The translations under genes and the position numbers were made by a program. The notes beneath the pieces are model-generated. The model did not search any database, was not told the DNA's origin, and saw nothing but the letters and a program-made list of their open reading frames with translations. Source: Thioalkalivibrio sulfidiphilus (GTDB taxonomy: Bacteria; Pseudomonadota; Gammaproteobacteria; Ectothiorhodospirales; Ectothiorhodospiraceae). Taken from it: DNA of 57,964 nt. Within the stretch, counting starts at the first letter, position 1, and each line of letters begins with the position of its first letter. This document shows positions 21,656 through 32,666 of this stretch, one piece after another. The stretch lies in assembly GCF_000377945.1 (NCBI RefSeq), contig NZ_KB898942.1:1-57964 (forward strand). The letters are read 5' to 3'.

Positions 21656-22752
21656 TTCGCACCTCCACGGGCCTTGCCGGTGCGGGCCTGGCCCAGGCAG
21701 ATCCGCGCCACGGTCTCGGTGGCATCGGGCAGGGCGCGGCGCCGGGCGGCCTCGGCCATCTCCAGGGCGCGGGCCCGGTCGATGGACTTGAGTTCGGTGG
21801 CCAGGCGCCGGGCGTCCAGTTCGGATTCGGGGATCATCACCGCCGCGCCGGCCTCGGTGAGATAACGGCCGTTGGCGCTCTGGTGGTCGTCCACCGCGTG
21901 GGGATAGGGCACCAGGATGGCGCCCAGGCCGGCGGCGGCCAGTTCGGCGACGGTGAGCGCGCCGGCGCGGCACACCACCAGGTCGGCCCAGCCGTAAGCC
22001 TCGGCCATGTCCTTGATGAAGGGCATCAGTTCCGGCTTCACGCCGGCACTGGCATAGGCCGCCCTGGCCTGGTCCAGGGTGCGCTCGCCGGCCTGATGGC
22101 GCACCAGGGGGCGACCCTGTTCCGGCAGGCGGGCCAGGGCCTCGGGCACGGTCCTGTTCAGGGCCAGCGCGCCGAGGCTGCCGCCCAGCACCAGCACCCG
22201 CAGCGGACCCTCCCGTCCCAGGAAGCGCAGTTCCGGTTCGATCAGGCCACTGATGCGCGCACGCACCGGGTTGCCGGTGTGCACAGCGCCCACCTTCTCC
22301 GGGAAGGTGCCCGGGAAGGCCTCCAGCACCTTGTCTGCCACCTTCGCCAGCCAGCGGTTGGTGAGGCCGGCCACGGCGTTCTGTTCGTGGATCACCAGGG
22401 GGATGCTGAGCGCCGCGGCCATGAGCCCGCCGGGACCGGAGGCGAAGCCGCCCAGACCCAGCACGGCCCGGGGCTTGACCCGCAGCAGGAAGGCCAGGGC
22501 CGCCCACAGGGCCACGCCCAGGCGCAGCGGGGCGAACAGCCAGTTGACCAGGCCCTTGCCGCGCAGTCCCGCCACCGGCAGGGTGTGAAACTCGAAGCCC
22601 GCCTCGGGTACCAGCTTGGCCTCCAGACCCCGGGCGGTGCCGAGCCAGATCACGTGCTCGCCCAGCTCACGCAGGCGCTCGGCCACGGCCAGGCCCGGGA
22701 ACACGTGCCCGCCGGTGCCGCCCGCCATGATCAGGATGGGACGCTCGCTCAT
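21652..22752 (-). CDS. murG: Lipid II synthase (GT28 glycosyltransferase) MurG
   Basis: 366 residues from ATG 22752. It transfers GlcNAc to lipid I on the inner leaflet of the cytoplasmic membrane. The G-loops are [16 protein letters not shown] and [12 protein letters not shown], then [39 protein letters not shown] binds the UDP donor. The start overlaps the ftsW stop by 4 nt. Confidence 0.97.
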
Positions 22753-23951
22753 GCGCCTCGCCCTCCCGACACGCGCCCGACCCGCAGCGGGCCGCTCTCC
22801 ACCGTCTCCCGATGCACCCGCAGCAGCAGGCCGACGGCGGCGCAGGTCATGAGCATGGAGCTGCCGCCGTAGCTCATCAGGGGCAGGGTCAGGCCCTTGG
22901 TGGGCAGCAGGCCCATGTTCACGCCCATGTTGATGAAGGCCTGCAGGCTGACCCACACGCCCACCCCGTAGGCCAGGTAGGCGCCGAACAGGTGGCCGGC
23001 CTGTTCCGCCGCCCGGCCGATGCCGAAGCTGCGCCACAGGAACCAGCCGTAGAGCAGCACCACCACGGTGATGCCCACCAGCCCCAGTTCCTCGGCGAGT
23101 ACGGCGAACAGGAAGTCGTTGTGGGCCTCGGGCAGGTAGAAGAGTTTCTGCACGCTGGCCCCCAGCCCCACGCCGAACCAGGAGCCGCTGCCGATGGCGA
23201 TCAGGGACTGGGTGAGCTGGAAGCCGCTGTTGAAGGGATCGTTCCAAGGGTCCAGGAAGGCGGTCAGGCGCGCCATGCGGTAGGGGGTGGTGATGGCCAG
23301 CATGGCGAGCGCCGTCGCCACGCCACCCAGCAGCAGGGCGAACTGCCAGAGCTTGGCGCCGGCCAGGAACAGCATCGCCAGGCCGATGGCCATGAGCACC
23401 ACGGCGGCGCCGAAGTCCGGCTCCATGAGCAGCAGCAGGGAGGCGCCGGCCAGCAGCAGCATGGGGCGCAGGAAGCCGGAGAACCGCTCGCGCACCGCGC
23501 GCCCGTGGCGGGTCAGGTAGCCGGCCAGGTACAGGGTGAAGAGCAGCTTGGCCACTTCCGAGACCTGCAGGTTGAACAGCCCCAGGCTCAGCCAGCGGGT
23601 GGAACCGTTGACCGTCACGCCCACCCCCGGCACCAGCACCAGGATGAGCAGGAAATAGGCAAAGCCCAGCAGCAGACCGGCGGAGGCCTCCCAGTAGGCC
23701 AGGCGGATGCGGTAGGCCAGGGCCGCGGCCGCAAGGCCCAGGACCACGTACACCGCCTGGCGCTTGAGGAAGTACAGGGGGTCGCCCAGGTTGCGGTCGG
23801 CGATGCCGATGGAGGCGGAGGCCACCATCACCAGACCCAGGCCCAGCAGGGCCAGCACGCTTAAGGCGAGGCCCAGGTCCAGGCGCTGGGCCAGGCGCAG
23901 CTGCAGCTGCTGGCCGGCGTCCCGGGTGGCCTGGATGTCCACGGCGCTCAT
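22749..23951 (-). CDS. ftsW: Septal peptidoglycan glycosyltransferase FtsW (SEDS)
   Basis: 400 residues with about ten transmembrane segments. A SEDS polymerase that works with FtsI at the septum. Signature regions include VNGSTRWLSLGLFNLQVSEVAKL, LLLMEPDFGAAVVL and QKLFYLPEAHNDFLFAVLAEELG, with the terminal PLMSYGGSSML. The conserved Asp of the large extracytoplasmic loop lies in the segment around EAHNDF. It starts 4 nt inside the murD stop. Confidence 0.96.
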   Translation of the reverse strand: MSAVDIQATRDAGQQLQLRLAQRLDLGLALSVLALLGLGLVMVASASIGIADRNLGDPLYFLKRQAVYVVLGLAAAALAYRIRLAYWEASAGLLLGFAYFLLILVLVPGVGVTVNGSTRWLSLGLFNLQVSEVAKLLFTLYLAGYLTRHGRAVRERFSGFLRPMLLLAGASLLLLMEPDFGAAVVLMAIGLAMLFLAGAKLWQFALLLGGVATALAMLAITTPYRMARLTAFLDPWNDPFNSGFQLTQSLIAIGSGSWFGVGLGASVQKLFYLPEAHNDFLFAVLAEELGLVGITVVVLLYGWFLWRSFGIGRAAEQAGHLFGAYLAYGVGVWVSLQAFINMGVNMGLLPTKGLTLPLMSYGGSSMLMTCAAVGLLLRVHRETVESGPLRVGRVSGGRGA

Positions 23952-25276
23952 GCCGCGAGCCTCCGCACCGCGGCCATGAAGACCTCGCCCCGGTGCATGT
24001 AGTTGTCGAACATGTCGAGACTGGCGCAGGCGGGCGAGAGCAGCACGCTGTCGCCGGTCTGCGCCAGGCGCGCGGCCTCGGCCACGGCGGCCTCCATGGA
24101 CGCTACCTGCACCACCGGCACGCGCCCCTCCAGCGCCGTCGCGATGCTTGGTGCATCCTCGCCCAGCAGCACCACGGCGCGGGCCTTGCCCGCCACCGCC
24201 TCACCCAGGGGGGCGAAGTCCTGGCCCTTGCCCTGGCCACCGGCGATCAGCACCACCTGGCCCGGGAAACCGGCCAGGGCCGCCAGGGTGGCGCCCAGGT
24301 TGGTGCCCTTGGAATCGTTGTACCAGGAGACGCCGTGCAGGCGCGTCACCCACTGGCAGCGGTGGGGCAGGCCGGAGAACTGGGTCAGGGCCTCCACCAT
24401 GGCCTCGCCGGGCAGACCCGCCGCCTGGCCCAGGGCGAGAGCGGCCAGGGCGTTGGCGGTGTTGTGTCGCCCGGCGATGCGCAGGCGGGATTCCGCGAAC
24501 CAGGGGATCTCGCCCTGGGCCAGCCAGGGTTCGGCGTCCCGCTCGATCAGGCCCCAGTCGCCCTCGCCGGGGACATCGAGGCCGAAGCTGACCCGCCGCG
24601 CGCCGCCCTGCATCGCGCACACCCGCGGATCATCCCGGTTGATCACCGCGGTCGCGGCGCGCCGGAAGATGCGTTCCTTGGCGGCGGCGTAGTCTTCCAG
24701 GCTGGCATAGCGATCCAGGTGATCGGCGGAAATGTTGAGCACCGTGGCCGCCACCGGCTCGAGGCTCTCGGTGGTCTCCAGCTGGAAGCTGGAGAGCTCC
24801 AGCACGTACAGCTCCACGTCGCCGTCATTGAGCAGGTCCAGGGCCGGGATGCCGAAGTTGCCGCCCACGGCGACGTTCAGGCCCGCCGCCCGGGCCATTT
24901 CGCCCACCAGGGCGGTGACCGTGCTCTTGCCGTTGGAACCGGTGATCGCCACCACGGGGGCTCGGGCCTCCCGGGCGAACAGCTCGATGTCGCCCAGGAT
25001 CTCGGCGCCGGCGGCACGGGCCGCCTGGATGGCGGGCTCGGCAACGCTCACGCCGGGGCTCACGATAAGCCGCTTCATGCCGGCGAACAGGGCCGCATCG
25101 AAGGGGCCGGTGTGCAGCTCAGCCTCGGGCGCCAGACGACGCAGCTCATCACGGCCCGGCGGCTCGGCACGACTGTCCGCCACGCGGAAGGACTCCCCGC
25201 GCGCACGCAGGTGGCGCGCCACGGAGATGCCCGTTGCGCCCAGTCCCACGATCAATGTGTCAGCCATGCCGCTCAT
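23948..25276 (-). CDS. murD: UDP-N-acetylmuramoyl-L-alanine--D-glutamate ligase MurD
   Basis: 442 residues from ATG 25276; ATG 25267 is an alternative, and neither has a strong ribosome-binding site. It adds D-Glu to UDP-MurNAc-L-Ala. LIVGLGATGISVARHL is the N-terminal fold, VVAITGSNGKSTVTALVG the P-loop, and LELSSFQLETTESL plus NISADHLDRYASLEDY the central domain. WYNDSKGTNLGATLAAL and SPACASLDMFDNYMHRGEVF are family signatures. Confidence 0.97.
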   Translation of the reverse strand: MSGMADTLIVGLGATGISVARHLRARGESFRVADSRAEPPGRDELRRLAPEAELHTGPFDAALFAGMKRLIVSPGVSVAEPAIQAARAAGAEILGDIELFAREARAPVVAITGSNGKSTVTALVGEMARAAGLNVAVGGNFGIPALDLLNDGDVELYVLELSSFQLETTESLEPVAATVLNISADHLDRYASLEDYAAAKERIFRRAATAVINRDDPRVCAMQGGARRVSFGLDVPGEGDWGLIERDAEPWLAQGEIPWFAESRLRIAGRHNTANALAALALGQAAGLPGEAMVEALTQFSGLPHRCQWVTRLHGVSWYNDSKGTNLGATLAALAGFPGQVVLIAGGQGKGQDFAPLGEAVAGKARAVVLLGEDAPSIATALEGRVPVVQVASMEAAVAEAARLAQTGDSVLLSPACASLDMFDNYMHRGEVFMAAVRRLAA

Positions 25277-25294
25277 ATCAGTCTGTTGCTTTCC

Positions 25295-26377
25295 TCAACG
25301 CAGCTTCAGGGTGGCCAGGCCCACCAGCACCAGGATCACGGTGATGATCCAGAAACGCACGATGACCCGGGGCTCGGGCCAGCCCTTCAGTTCGAAGTGG
25401 TGATGCAGGGGCGCCATGCGGAAGATGCGCCGCCCGGTGAGCTTGTAGGAGACCACCTGCATGATCACCGACAGGGTCTCCACCACGAACACGCCGCCCA
25501 TGATCACCAGCACGATCTCCTGGCGGGTGACCACCGCCAGTACGCCCAGGGCAGCGCCCAGGGCCAGAGCGCCCACGTCGCCCATGAACACCTGGGCCGG
25601 GTAGGCGTTGAACCAGAGAAAGCCGAGCCCCGCGCCCACCAGGGCGCCGGTGAACACCACCAGATCGCCCACCCCGGGCACGTAGGGGATGCCCAGGTAG
25701 TTGGCGAACACCGCGTGGCCGGACAGGTAGGCGAACACCCCGAAGGCGCCGGCCACCAGCACGGTGGGCATGATGGCCAGGCCGTCCAGGCCGTCGGTGA
25801 GGTTGACCGCGTTGCTCGCGCCCACGATCACGAACCAGGTGAGCAGGATGAACCAGGGGCCGAGCTGGATGGCCACGTCCTTGAACAGGGGCACGAAGAA
25901 GGTGGTCTCCACCGGCGCCTGGGCGGTGTAGTAGAGCAGTATGGCGGTGGCGAAACCCACCACCGACTGCCAGAAGAACTTGGTCCTGGCCGACAGGCCC
26001 TTGGAATTGCCGTAGCGCAGCTTGCGGTAGTCGTCGATGCCGCCGATCAGGCCGAACAGCAGTGTGACCATGAGCACCACCCACACGAAGCGGTTGGTGA
26101 GGTCGCTCCACAGCAGGGTGCTCACCGCCACCGCCACCAGGATCAGGGCGCCGCCCATGGTGGGGGTGCCGGCCTTGGTGAGATGGGTCTGGGGGCCGTC
26201 CGTACGCACCTGCTGGCCGATCTTGTAGAGGCTCAGGCGGCGGATCATGGCCGGGCCCACCACGAAGGCGATGATCAGCGCGGTGAGTACACCCAGGATG
26301 GCGCGCAGGGTCAGGTACTGGAAGACATTGAAGCCCCGGTAATACTCGCTCAGGAATTCAAACAGACTGAGCAGCAT
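25295..26377 (-). CDS. mraY: Phospho-MurNAc-pentapeptide transferase MraY
   Basis: 360 residues and about ten transmembrane helices. It transfers phospho-MurNAc-pentapeptide to undecaprenyl phosphate, giving lipid I. Motifs: [29 protein letters not shown] (the Mg-binding DD), [18 protein letters not shown], and the terminal [22 protein letters not shown]. Its first 20 nt overlap the end of murF. Confidence 0.98.
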   Translation of the reverse strand: MLLSLFEFLSEYYRGFNVFQYLTLRAILGVLTALIIAFVVGPAMIRRLSLYKIGQQVRTDGPQTHLTKAGTPTMGGALILVAVAVSTLLWSDLTNRFVWVVLMVTLLFGLIGGIDDYRKLRYGNSKGLSARTKFFWQSVVGFATAILLYYTAQAPVETTFFVPLFKDVAIQLGPWFILLTWFVIVGASNAVNLTDGLDGLAIMPTVLVAGAFGVFAYLSGHAVFANYLGIPYVPGVGDLVVFTGALVGAGLGFLWFNAYPAQVFMGDVGALALGAALGVLAVVTRQEIVLVIMGGVFVVETLSVIMQVVSYKLTGRRIFRMAPLHHHFELKGWPEPRVIVRFWIITVILVLVGLATLKLR

Positions 26378-27734
26378 GCGCAGGCCCCCCGTTGTTGTGA
26401 TTGTTGTTTGTGCCCGCCTGCAGGGCCTGCACCACCCGCTCCATGCGCTGGCTGCGCGAGCCCTTCACCAGCACGGTCATGCCGGCATGCAGCAGCGGGC
26501 GCAGGGCCTCGATGAGCGCGGCCTGGTCTGCGTGGTGCTGCGCCCCCTCCCCGAAGGCGCGCACCGCGTGGGCACTGAGCGGCCCCACGGCGTGAAAATG
26601 CTCGATGCCCAGCTCCCGTGCCCGGGCGCCGATCTCGGCGTGCAACTCGGCACCGGACTCGCCCAGCTCGCCCATGTCGCCCAGCACCATGCAGCGCTCG
26701 CCCTCATAACCGGCCAGCACCTCCAGGGCAGCGCGGGTGGAGGCGGGATTGGCGTTGTAGCTGTCGTCCAGCAGAAGCGCGCCGCCCTGCCCCGGCACCG
26801 CCACCAGGCGTCCGCTGACCGGGTGCACCCGGGCCAACCCGCGCAGGATGGCCTCCTCGGGGATCTCCGCGGCCAGCGCGGCGGCGGCGGCGGCCAGGGC
26901 ATTGAGGGCGTTGTGCCGGCCGGGGAAGGCCAGTTCCAGGTCGTGCACCCGGCCGTTCATGTGCAGACGCAGACTGCCCGGCGCCTGCCACTCGCCGGAG
27001 ACCTCGGCCACATGATCCAGGCCGAAGCTGATGACGCGTCGGCCCGGGTTCAGGCCGTACCAGTAGTCGGCGTAGATGTCGTCGGCGTTGATCACCGCCA
27101 CGCCGTCCGGCCCCAGGCCCGAGTAGATCTCGCCCTTGGCACGGGAGACCCCCTCAATGGAACCGAAGCCCTCCAGGTGGGCGGGGCCGGCATTGGTGAT
27201 CAGGGCCACGTCGGGACGGGCGAGGCTGGTGAGATAGGCGATCTCGCCGTGATGGTTGGCACCCATCTCCACCACTGCATAACGGTGGTTGCGGGCGATC
27301 TCCAGCAGGGTCAGGGGCACGCCGATGTCGTTGTTGAGATTGCCCCGGGTGGCAAGGGTCGGCGCCTGTTCCCGGGCGATGGCCGAGAGCATCTCCTTGA
27401 CCGTGGTCTTGCCGTTGCTGCCGGTGAGCGCCAGCACCGTGACCGGCAGGGATTCGCGCCAGGCCCGGGCCAGGCGCCCGAGGGCCAGACGGGTGTCGTC
27501 CACCAGCACCTGGGGCAGGCGGGTGGGCAGCAGGCGGCTGACCATGACGCCCGCGGCGGGCAGGTCGTCGCTGACGAAGGCATGGCCATCGTAGGTGGGG
27601 CCGGTGAGCGCCACGAACAGCTGGCCATGCTGCAGGCTGCGGGTGTCGGTGCTGACCCCTTCGGCCACGGTGTCCGCGCCGTGCAGTTCCCCGCCCACCT
27701 TCGCCGCGATCTCGGCAAGCGACCAGATCATCAT
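26358..27734 (-). CDS. murF: UDP-N-acetylmuramoyl-tripeptide--D-alanyl-D-alanine ligase MurF
   Basis: 458 residues. It attaches D-Ala-D-Ala to the tripeptide. [18 protein letters not shown] is the P-loop, [39 protein letters not shown] the central domain, and [21 protein letters not shown] with [10 protein letters not shown] the family motifs. The C-terminus ends in an Asn/His-rich stretch (TNNNHNNGG) that overlaps mraY. The start overlaps the murE stop by 4 nt. Confidence 0.97.
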   Translation of the reverse strand: MMIWSLAEIAAKVGGELHGADTVAEGVSTDTRSLQHGQLFVALTGPTYDGHAFVSDDLPAAGVMVSRLLPTRLPQVLVDDTRLALGRLARAWRESLPVTVLALTGSNGKTTVKEMLSAIAREQAPTLATRGNLNNDIGVPLTLLEIARNHRYAVVEMGANHHGEIAYLTSLARPDVALITNAGPAHLEGFGSIEGVSRAKGEIYSGLGPDGVAVINADDIYADYWYGLNPGRRVISFGLDHVAEVSGEWQAPGSLRLHMNGRVHDLELAFPGRHNALNALAAAAAALAAEIPEEAILRGLARVHPVSGRLVAVPGQGGALLLDDSYNANPASTRAALEVLAGYEGERCMVLGDMGELGESGAELHAEIGARARELGIEHFHAVGPLSAHAVRAFGEGAQHHADQAALIEALRPLLHAGMTVLVKGSRSQRMERVVQALQAGTNNNHNNGGPAHAAQSV

Positions 27735-29263
27735 GCCTGATCCTCCCCGTTGCCTTCCGCCATGCCCGAGGCCAGGCGCCGGGCCAGGTCGCGGTCACTG
27801 AAGGGACGCTGCTCGTCGCCCACGATCTGCACCGTCTCGTGGCCCTTGCCCGCCACCAGCACCAGGTCGCCGGCGGCCGCATGGGACCAGGCCCATTCCA
27901 CGGCGGCCTGGCGATCCAGTTCCTGATGCACCTCGGCGGGACGTTCGAAGCCGGTCATCACCTCTCGGGCAATGGCCTGCGGATCCTCGTGGCGGGGATT
28001 GTCGCTGGTGAGCACCACCCGGTCGGCGAACTGCTCCGCGGCCCGGGCCATGAGCGGGCGCTTGCCCGGGTCCCGGTTGCCGCCGCAGCCGAACACGCAC
28101 CAGAGCCTGCCTGCGCAGTGCACCCGCAGGGCCTGCAGCACCTGGGCAAGGGCGGCGGGGGTGTGGGCGTAGTCCACCACCAGGGTGGCGCCCTTGCCGC
28201 CGGAGAAACGCTCCATGCGCCCCGGCACGGTGCGCACGTGGGCCAGCCGCTCCAGGGCATCGGTGAGGCTCAGGCCCAGCTGCAGCAGGGTGGCCAGCAC
28301 CGCCAGCAGGTTGTGCACGTTGAAGGCACCCAGCAGACCGGTCTCCACGCGACCGCTGCCCCAGGGGGTGACCACGCCGAAGGCCAGGCCGTCGGGCCGG
28401 TATTCCACCGACTCGCCGCGCACCTGCTCGATCTCGCCGCCGGCGGCAGCCAGTCCGTAACCCAGGATCTGCACCTCCCGCCCGGCCAGCTCGGCGGCCA
28501 GCTTGCGGCCGAAGGCATCGTCCAGGTTGAGGATGGCGGTCTCCAGACCGGGCCAGCGGAATAGCCTCGCCTTGGCCTCGGCATAGGCCTCCATCGTGCC
28601 GTGGTAATCCAGGTGATCCCGGCTCAGATTGGTGAGCACGGCGATATCCAGGGCGGCGCCGTTGATGCGCCCCTGGACCAGGGCATGGGAGGAGACCTCC
28701 ATGACCGTGTAGCGCACGCCCCGGCCGCGCAGGTCCGCGAGCCAGCGATGCAGGCTGAGCGCATCCGGCGTGGTGTGCCCGGTCTCGGCCAGCTCCCCGT
28801 AGACGCCTGCGCCCAGGGTGCCGATCACGCCGCAGCGGCCCGACTCCTGGTACAGGGTCTGGGCCAGGAACTGGCTCACCGAGGTCTTGCCGTCGGTGCC
28901 GGTCACGCCGATGAGCTTCATGGCGCCGGAGGGATGGCCGAAGAAGCGATCGGCGATCTGGCCCAGGCGCTGGCCCAGCTCGGGCACGGCGACGCTCGCA
29001 ACGCCCAGTCCCGCGGGCGCCTCGACACCGGGCGCCGGCTCCCAGACCACCGCCACCGCACCGCGGGCGACGGCCTCCGCGGCGTGGCTCAGGCCGTGGG
29101 CACGGTGGCCGGCCAGGGCAATAAAGACGGCGCCGGGCTGGGCCCGGCGACTGTCGAGACACAGATCCCGTACCGGGACGTCCAGCCCCGGCGAGACCGC
29201 CGCGAAGCCCTCCAGCAAGGTGGAGAGGCGCCAGTCGGGTTGATGCGCGCGCAGGCTCATCAT
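27731..29263 (-). CDS. murE: UDP-N-acetylmuramoyl-tripeptide synthetase MurE (meso-DAP adding)
   Basis: 510 residues. P-loop IGVTGTDGKTSVSQFLAQ; central motifs VMEVSSHALVQGRI and LTNLSRDHLDYHGTMEAY. The DNPRHEDP sequence near the C-terminus is the signature of enzymes that add meso-diaminopimelate rather than lysine, as expected for a Gram-negative cell wall. The start overlaps the ftsI stop by 4 nt. Confidence 0.97.
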   Translation of the reverse strand: MMSLRAHQPDWRLSTLLEGFAAVSPGLDVPVRDLCLDSRRAQPGAVFIALAGHRAHGLSHAAEAVARGAVAVVWEPAPGVEAPAGLGVASVAVPELGQRLGQIADRFFGHPSGAMKLIGVTGTDGKTSVSQFLAQTLYQESGRCGVIGTLGAGVYGELAETGHTTPDALSLHRWLADLRGRGVRYTVMEVSSHALVQGRINGAALDIAVLTNLSRDHLDYHGTMEAYAEAKARLFRWPGLETAILNLDDAFGRKLAAELAGREVQILGYGLAAAGGEIEQVRGESVEYRPDGLAFGVVTPWGSGRVETGLLGAFNVHNLLAVLATLLQLGLSLTDALERLAHVRTVPGRMERFSGGKGATLVVDYAHTPAALAQVLQALRVHCAGRLWCVFGCGGNRDPGKRPLMARAAEQFADRVVLTSDNPRHEDPQAIAREVMTGFERPAEVHQELDRQAAVEWAWSHAAAGDLVLVAGKGHETVQIVGDEQRPFSDRDLARRLASGMAEGNGEDQA

Positions 29264-30972
29264 GCCGGCCCCCTGCCCGCCCCGGCGGTCACGGCGCGGA
29301 TGCTGGGCACGTCGTCGGGCGGCACGTCCAGCAGGCGCAGCGCACCCTGCATGATCTTCGAGAACACCGGTGCGGCCACCTGTCCGCCGTAGTATTCCTC
29401 GCCGGCGGGCTCGTCGATGACCACCACCATCACCAGGCGCGGATGGCTCGCCGGGGCGAAGCCCGCGAACATGGCCACGAAACGCTCCTCGTTGTAGCCG
29501 CCGGCGCCGCTCTTGCGCGCCGTGCCGGTCTTGCCCGCCACCCGGTAGCCCTCCACCCGCGCCCGGTGGCCGGTGCCCTCGGTGGTCACCGCCACCTCCA
29601 GCATGGCGCGCAGCTCGCGGGCCACGGCGGGGGACATGACCGGCTCGCCGGGCAGCACGGGCTGGTCCGCCAGGAAACGCGGCGCGGGCATCACGCCCTC
29701 GTTGGCCAGGGCGGCATAGGCCCGGGTCAGCTGCAGGGGCGTGACCGACACGCCGTAGCCGAAGGCCAGGGTGGCGCGATCCACGTCGCGCCAGAAATAG
29801 AAGTCACGCAGCAGGCCGGAGGCCTCGCCGGGGAAACCGCTGCCGGTGCCGCGACCCAGCCCCGCCTGGTGCAGGGTGCGCCACAGGTGCTCGGACTCCA
29901 TCCCCAGGGCCAGCTTGCTGGCGCCGATGTTGGAGGACTTGGCCAGCATCGTGGTCAGGTCCACGCGCCCGTAGTTGCGGATGTCGCGAATGGTGTGGTT
30001 GCCCACGCGGAAGGTGCCCGGTGCCGTGTCCAGGGTCATGCGCGGATTGATGCTGCCGCTCTCCAGGGCCGCGGCCACGGTGAACGGCTTGATGGTGGAG
30101 CCGGGCTCGAACAGGTCGGTCACCGCCCGGTTGCGGGAGGCCTCCCGGCGCAGGCTGCCCCGGTTGTTGGGGTTGTGGCTGGGCTGGTTGACCATGGCCA
30201 GGATGTCGCCGGTGTGCACGTCCATGATCACCGCCGAACCGGAGCGCGCGCCGTGTGCCTGTACCGCCGCCTTCAGCTCCCGGTAGGCCAGGTACTGCAC
30301 GCGCTGGTCCAGGGTCAGGGTGATGTCCCCGCCGGGACGCGCGGGGCGGATATTCTCCACGTCGCGGATCACCCGACCGAGGCGATCGCGCACCACCCGC
30401 TTGGCGCCGGGCTGTCCCGTGAGCCGCTCGTTCAGGGCCAGCTCCAGGCCCTCCTGACCCCGGTCGTCGATATTGGTGAAGCCCAGCACGTGGGCCGCCA
30501 CTTCGCCCATGGGGTAGTAGCGGCGGAATTCCCGCTGCAGGGCCACGCCGGGCACGCCCAGCTGCTGCACCTGGGCGGCCACGTCCGGGTTCACGTGGCG
30601 GCGCAGGTAGACGAACTCCCGGCCGGCGCGCTCCGCCAGGCGGCGCTGCAGGTCACCCCGGTCCATGCCCAGCACCCGGGCCAGTTCGGCCAGGCGTTCG
30701 GGCGCCTGCAGGGTCTCCTGGGGATTGGCCCACACGGAATCCACCGGCGTGCTCACCGCCAGGGGTTCGCCGTTGCGGTCCAGGATCATGCCCCGGTGGG
30801 CGGGGATGGAGACTACACGCAGGTGGCGTGCATCGCCCTCGCCGCGCAGGAAGTCCTGCTTGAGTACCTGCAGGTCGAGGCCACGGCCGAGCAGCACCGC
30901 GAAGCCCAGGACGAACAGTCCCAGCACCACGTGGCGGCGCACTGCACTCAGCTTGTCCGGGGAATCCGACAT
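29260..30972 (-). CDS. ftsI: Septal transpeptidase FtsI (PBP3)
   Basis: 570 residues from ATG 30972; a TTG six codons upstream also lies in frame but would overlap ftsL. One N-terminal transmembrane helix (about 17-36) is followed by the pedestal domain and a transpeptidase domain. Active-site boxes: STIKP (Ser near 291), KSSN and KTGT. RIPAHRG-type motif appears as SIPAHRGMILDRNGEPLAVS. It crosslinks septal peptidoglycan with FtsW. Confidence 0.97.
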   Translation of the reverse strand: MSDSPDKLSAVRRHVVLGLFVLGFAVLLGRGLDLQVLKQDFLRGEGDARHLRVVSIPAHRGMILDRNGEPLAVSTPVDSVWANPQETLQAPERLAELARVLGMDRGDLQRRLAERAGREFVYLRRHVNPDVAAQVQQLGVPGVALQREFRRYYPMGEVAAHVLGFTNIDDRGQEGLELALNERLTGQPGAKRVVRDRLGRVIRDVENIRPARPGGDITLTLDQRVQYLAYRELKAAVQAHGARSGSAVIMDVHTGDILAMVNQPSHNPNNRGSLRREASRNRAVTDLFEPGSTIKPFTVAAALESGSINPRMTLDTAPGTFRVGNHTIRDIRNYGRVDLTTMLAKSSNIGASKLALGMESEHLWRTLHQAGLGRGTGSGFPGEASGLLRDFYFWRDVDRATLAFGYGVSVTPLQLTRAYAALANEGVMPAPRFLADQPVLPGEPVMSPAVARELRAMLEVAVTTEGTGHRARVEGYRVAGKTGTARKSGAGGYNEERFVAMFAGFAPASHPRLVMVVVIDEPAGEEYYGGQVAAPVFSKIMQGALRLLDVPPDDVPSIRAVTAGAGRGPA

Positions 30973-30982
30973 CGGTCCTCGC

Positions 30983-31252
30983 TCAGTCAAACAAAATCAC
31001 GGTGTTGCCGGCGCTCGGCAGGGTCATGTTCAACCGCTCCCGCGCCGTCTCTTCGATTCGTCCATGGGTGGCCCAGGTGCTCTGCTCCAGCTGCAGCTGG
31101 CCCCACTCCACGTTCAGGCTGTCCCGCTCGGCCAGTTCCACCTGCAACGCCATGAACAGGCTGCGACTGTGGTGCTTGCTGTAGATCACTCCGAATGCGC
31201 TGATCAGCACCGCCAGGAACAGCACCCCGAGACCCATCAGGCGCAGCCTCAT
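30983..31252 (-). CDS. ftsL: Cell division protein FtsL
   Basis: 89 residues with a transmembrane helix at about 4-24 ([21 protein letters not shown]), then a periplasmic coiled coil ([33 protein letters not shown]) and [10 protein letters not shown]. It forms the FtsQLB complex that gates FtsW/FtsI activity. The start overlaps the rsmH stop by 4 nt. Identification rests on position, topology and the 'E-R-D[12 protein letters not shown]' segment. Confidence 0.95.
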   Translation of the reverse strand: MRLRLMGLGVLFLAVLISAFGVIYSKHHSRSLFMALQVELAERDSLNVEWGQLQLEQSTWATHGRIEETARERLNMTLPSAGNTVILFD

Positions 31253-32193
31253 GCCAGGCGCTCCGCCACCCGCAGCACGGCACTGCGCGCCCGGGGGTTC
31301 TCGTCCAGTTCCGCTCGGCTTGCGCGGATCGCGCGCCCCACCAGGCGCAGGGTCTGACCCCGACGCGCATCGCCCTGCACCGGCAGACCCCGGGGCAGAC
31401 GCTCACCCTCGGCCTGCTCGCGCAGGAAGCGCTTGACCATCCGATCCTCCAGGGAATGGAAACTGATCACCGCCAGGCGCCCGCCCGGGGCCAGCAGGGC
31501 GGGAATCTGCGCCAGGCAGCGACGCAGGGTTTCCAGTTCGTCATTGACCCGGATGCGGATGGCCTGGAAGCTGCGCGTGGCCGGGTGCTTGTGGCGCTCC
31601 TTGAAAGGCACCGCTTCATTGATCAGTTCCGCCAGCTGACGGGTGCGCTCCAAGGGAGTCTCCTGGCGCGTCTCCACGATGCGCCGGGCGATGCGTCGGG
31701 CGAAGCGTTCCTCGCCGTATTCCTTGAGCACCCAGGCGATCTCGTCCTCGTCGGCACGGGCCAGCCAGGCGGCGGCGGACTCGCCGGACTCCGGGTCCAT
31801 GCGCATGTCCAGGGGGCCGTCGCTCATGAAGCTGAAACCGCGCTCCGGGGTGTCCAGCTGGGGCGAGGAGACGCCAAGGTCCAGCAGGACCCCGTCCAGC
31901 CGTCCGCTGATTCCCAGTCTGTCTGCGACCTGCTGCAGCATCTCGAATGAACACCGCTCGAAGTGAAACCGCTCGTCATGGCCGTAGCGGCGCGCCGCCT
32001 CGGCCTCGGCCTCCGGGTCCCGGTCCAGGGCGATGAGCCGACCCTCGGGGCCGAGCCGCTCCAGGATCCGGCCGCTGTGGCCGCCGCGCCCGAAGGTGCC
32101 GTCCAGGTAGATCCCGTCGGGACGCACCGCCAGGGCCTCGACCGCCTCCTCCAGCAACACCGCGCGGTGGGCCGGGGTTGGCTGCCCGCTCAC
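31249..32193 (-). CDS. rsmH: 16S rRNA (cytosine-1402-N4) methyltransferase RsmH
   Basis: 314 residues from GTG 32193, which overlaps the mraZ stop (GTGA). [13 protein letters not shown], then [20 protein letters not shown] (the SAM-binding loop), [30 protein letters not shown] and [18 protein letters not shown] are the MraW/RsmH signatures. The upstream in-frame extension into mraZ is not used. It modifies C1402 in the ribosomal P site. Confidence 0.97.
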   Translation of the reverse strand: MSGQPTPAHRAVLLEEAVEALAVRPDGIYLDGTFGRGGHSGRILERLGPEGRLIALDRDPEAEAEAARRYGHDERFHFERCSFEMLQQVADRLGISGRLDGVLLDLGVSSPQLDTPERGFSFMSDGPLDMRMDPESGESAAAWLARADEDEIAWVLKEYGEERFARRIARRIVETRQETPLERTRQLAELINEAVPFKERHKHPATRSFQAIRIRVNDELETLRRCLAQIPALLAPGGRLAVISFHSLEDRMVKRFLREQAEGERLPRGLPVQGDARRGQTLRLVGRAIRASRAELDENPRARSAVLRVAERLA

Positions 32194-32642
32194 AGGGACA
32201 GGCTCTCCAGTACCGCGCTCGGCTCCGCGGTCTCGTCCTCTTCCTTGAACCACGCATCCCGGCTCTTGACCCAGGTGTCCTCGTCCCAGAGCTCGAACTT
32301 GTTGCCCTGACCCACCAGCACCACCCGCTTGTCGAGGCCCGCGTAGTCGCGCAGCGGCGGCGGCAGCAGGATGCGCCCCTGGCCGTCCAGCTCGCACTCG
32401 GTGGCATGGCCCACCAGCAGGCGCTGCAGACGGCGCACCTGGCGGTCCATGTTGGGGCGGGACATGAGGGCCTGCTCGATGCGCTCCCACTCTGGCTGGG
32501 GATAGACCAGCAGACAGCCGTCGCGGTCCACGGTGATCACCAGGCGCCCCTCGCAGGTTTCCACGAGGCGATCGCGATACCGGGACGGCATGGCCATGCG
32601 CCCCTTGGTATCCAGGTTGAGATTGGCGACCCCTCGAAACAC
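32190..32642 (-). CDS. mraZ: Transcriptional regulator MraZ
   Basis: 150 residues from GTG 32642, with GAGGG 8 nt upstream. Two SpoVT/AbrB-like folds: [25 protein letters not shown] and [22 protein letters not shown], each containing the DXXXR signature. MraZ binds repeated TGGG-type boxes in its own leader and controls the dcw cluster. It is the first gene of the cluster. Three matching boxes are visible directly upstream. Confidence 0.97.
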   Translation of the reverse strand: MFRGVANLNLDTKGRMAMPSRYRDRLVETCEGRLVITVDRDGCLLVYPQPEWERIEQALMSRPNMDRQVRRLQRLLVGHATECELDGQGRILLPPPLRDYAGLDKRVVLVGQGNKFELWDEDTWVKSRDAWFKEEDETAEPSAVLESLSL

Positions 32643-32666
32643 TGACAGCCCTCATGGGGAGGAAAA

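Noticed and set aside
23993-26515. Very long open frame on the plus strand opposite murD and mraY, His/Gln/Gly-rich when translated
   Set aside because: Antisense shadow of GC-rich genes; composition is that of reversed codons and it matches no protein family. The same applies to the long frames opposite secA, ftsZ, ftsA, murF, ftsI, lpoA and algW.
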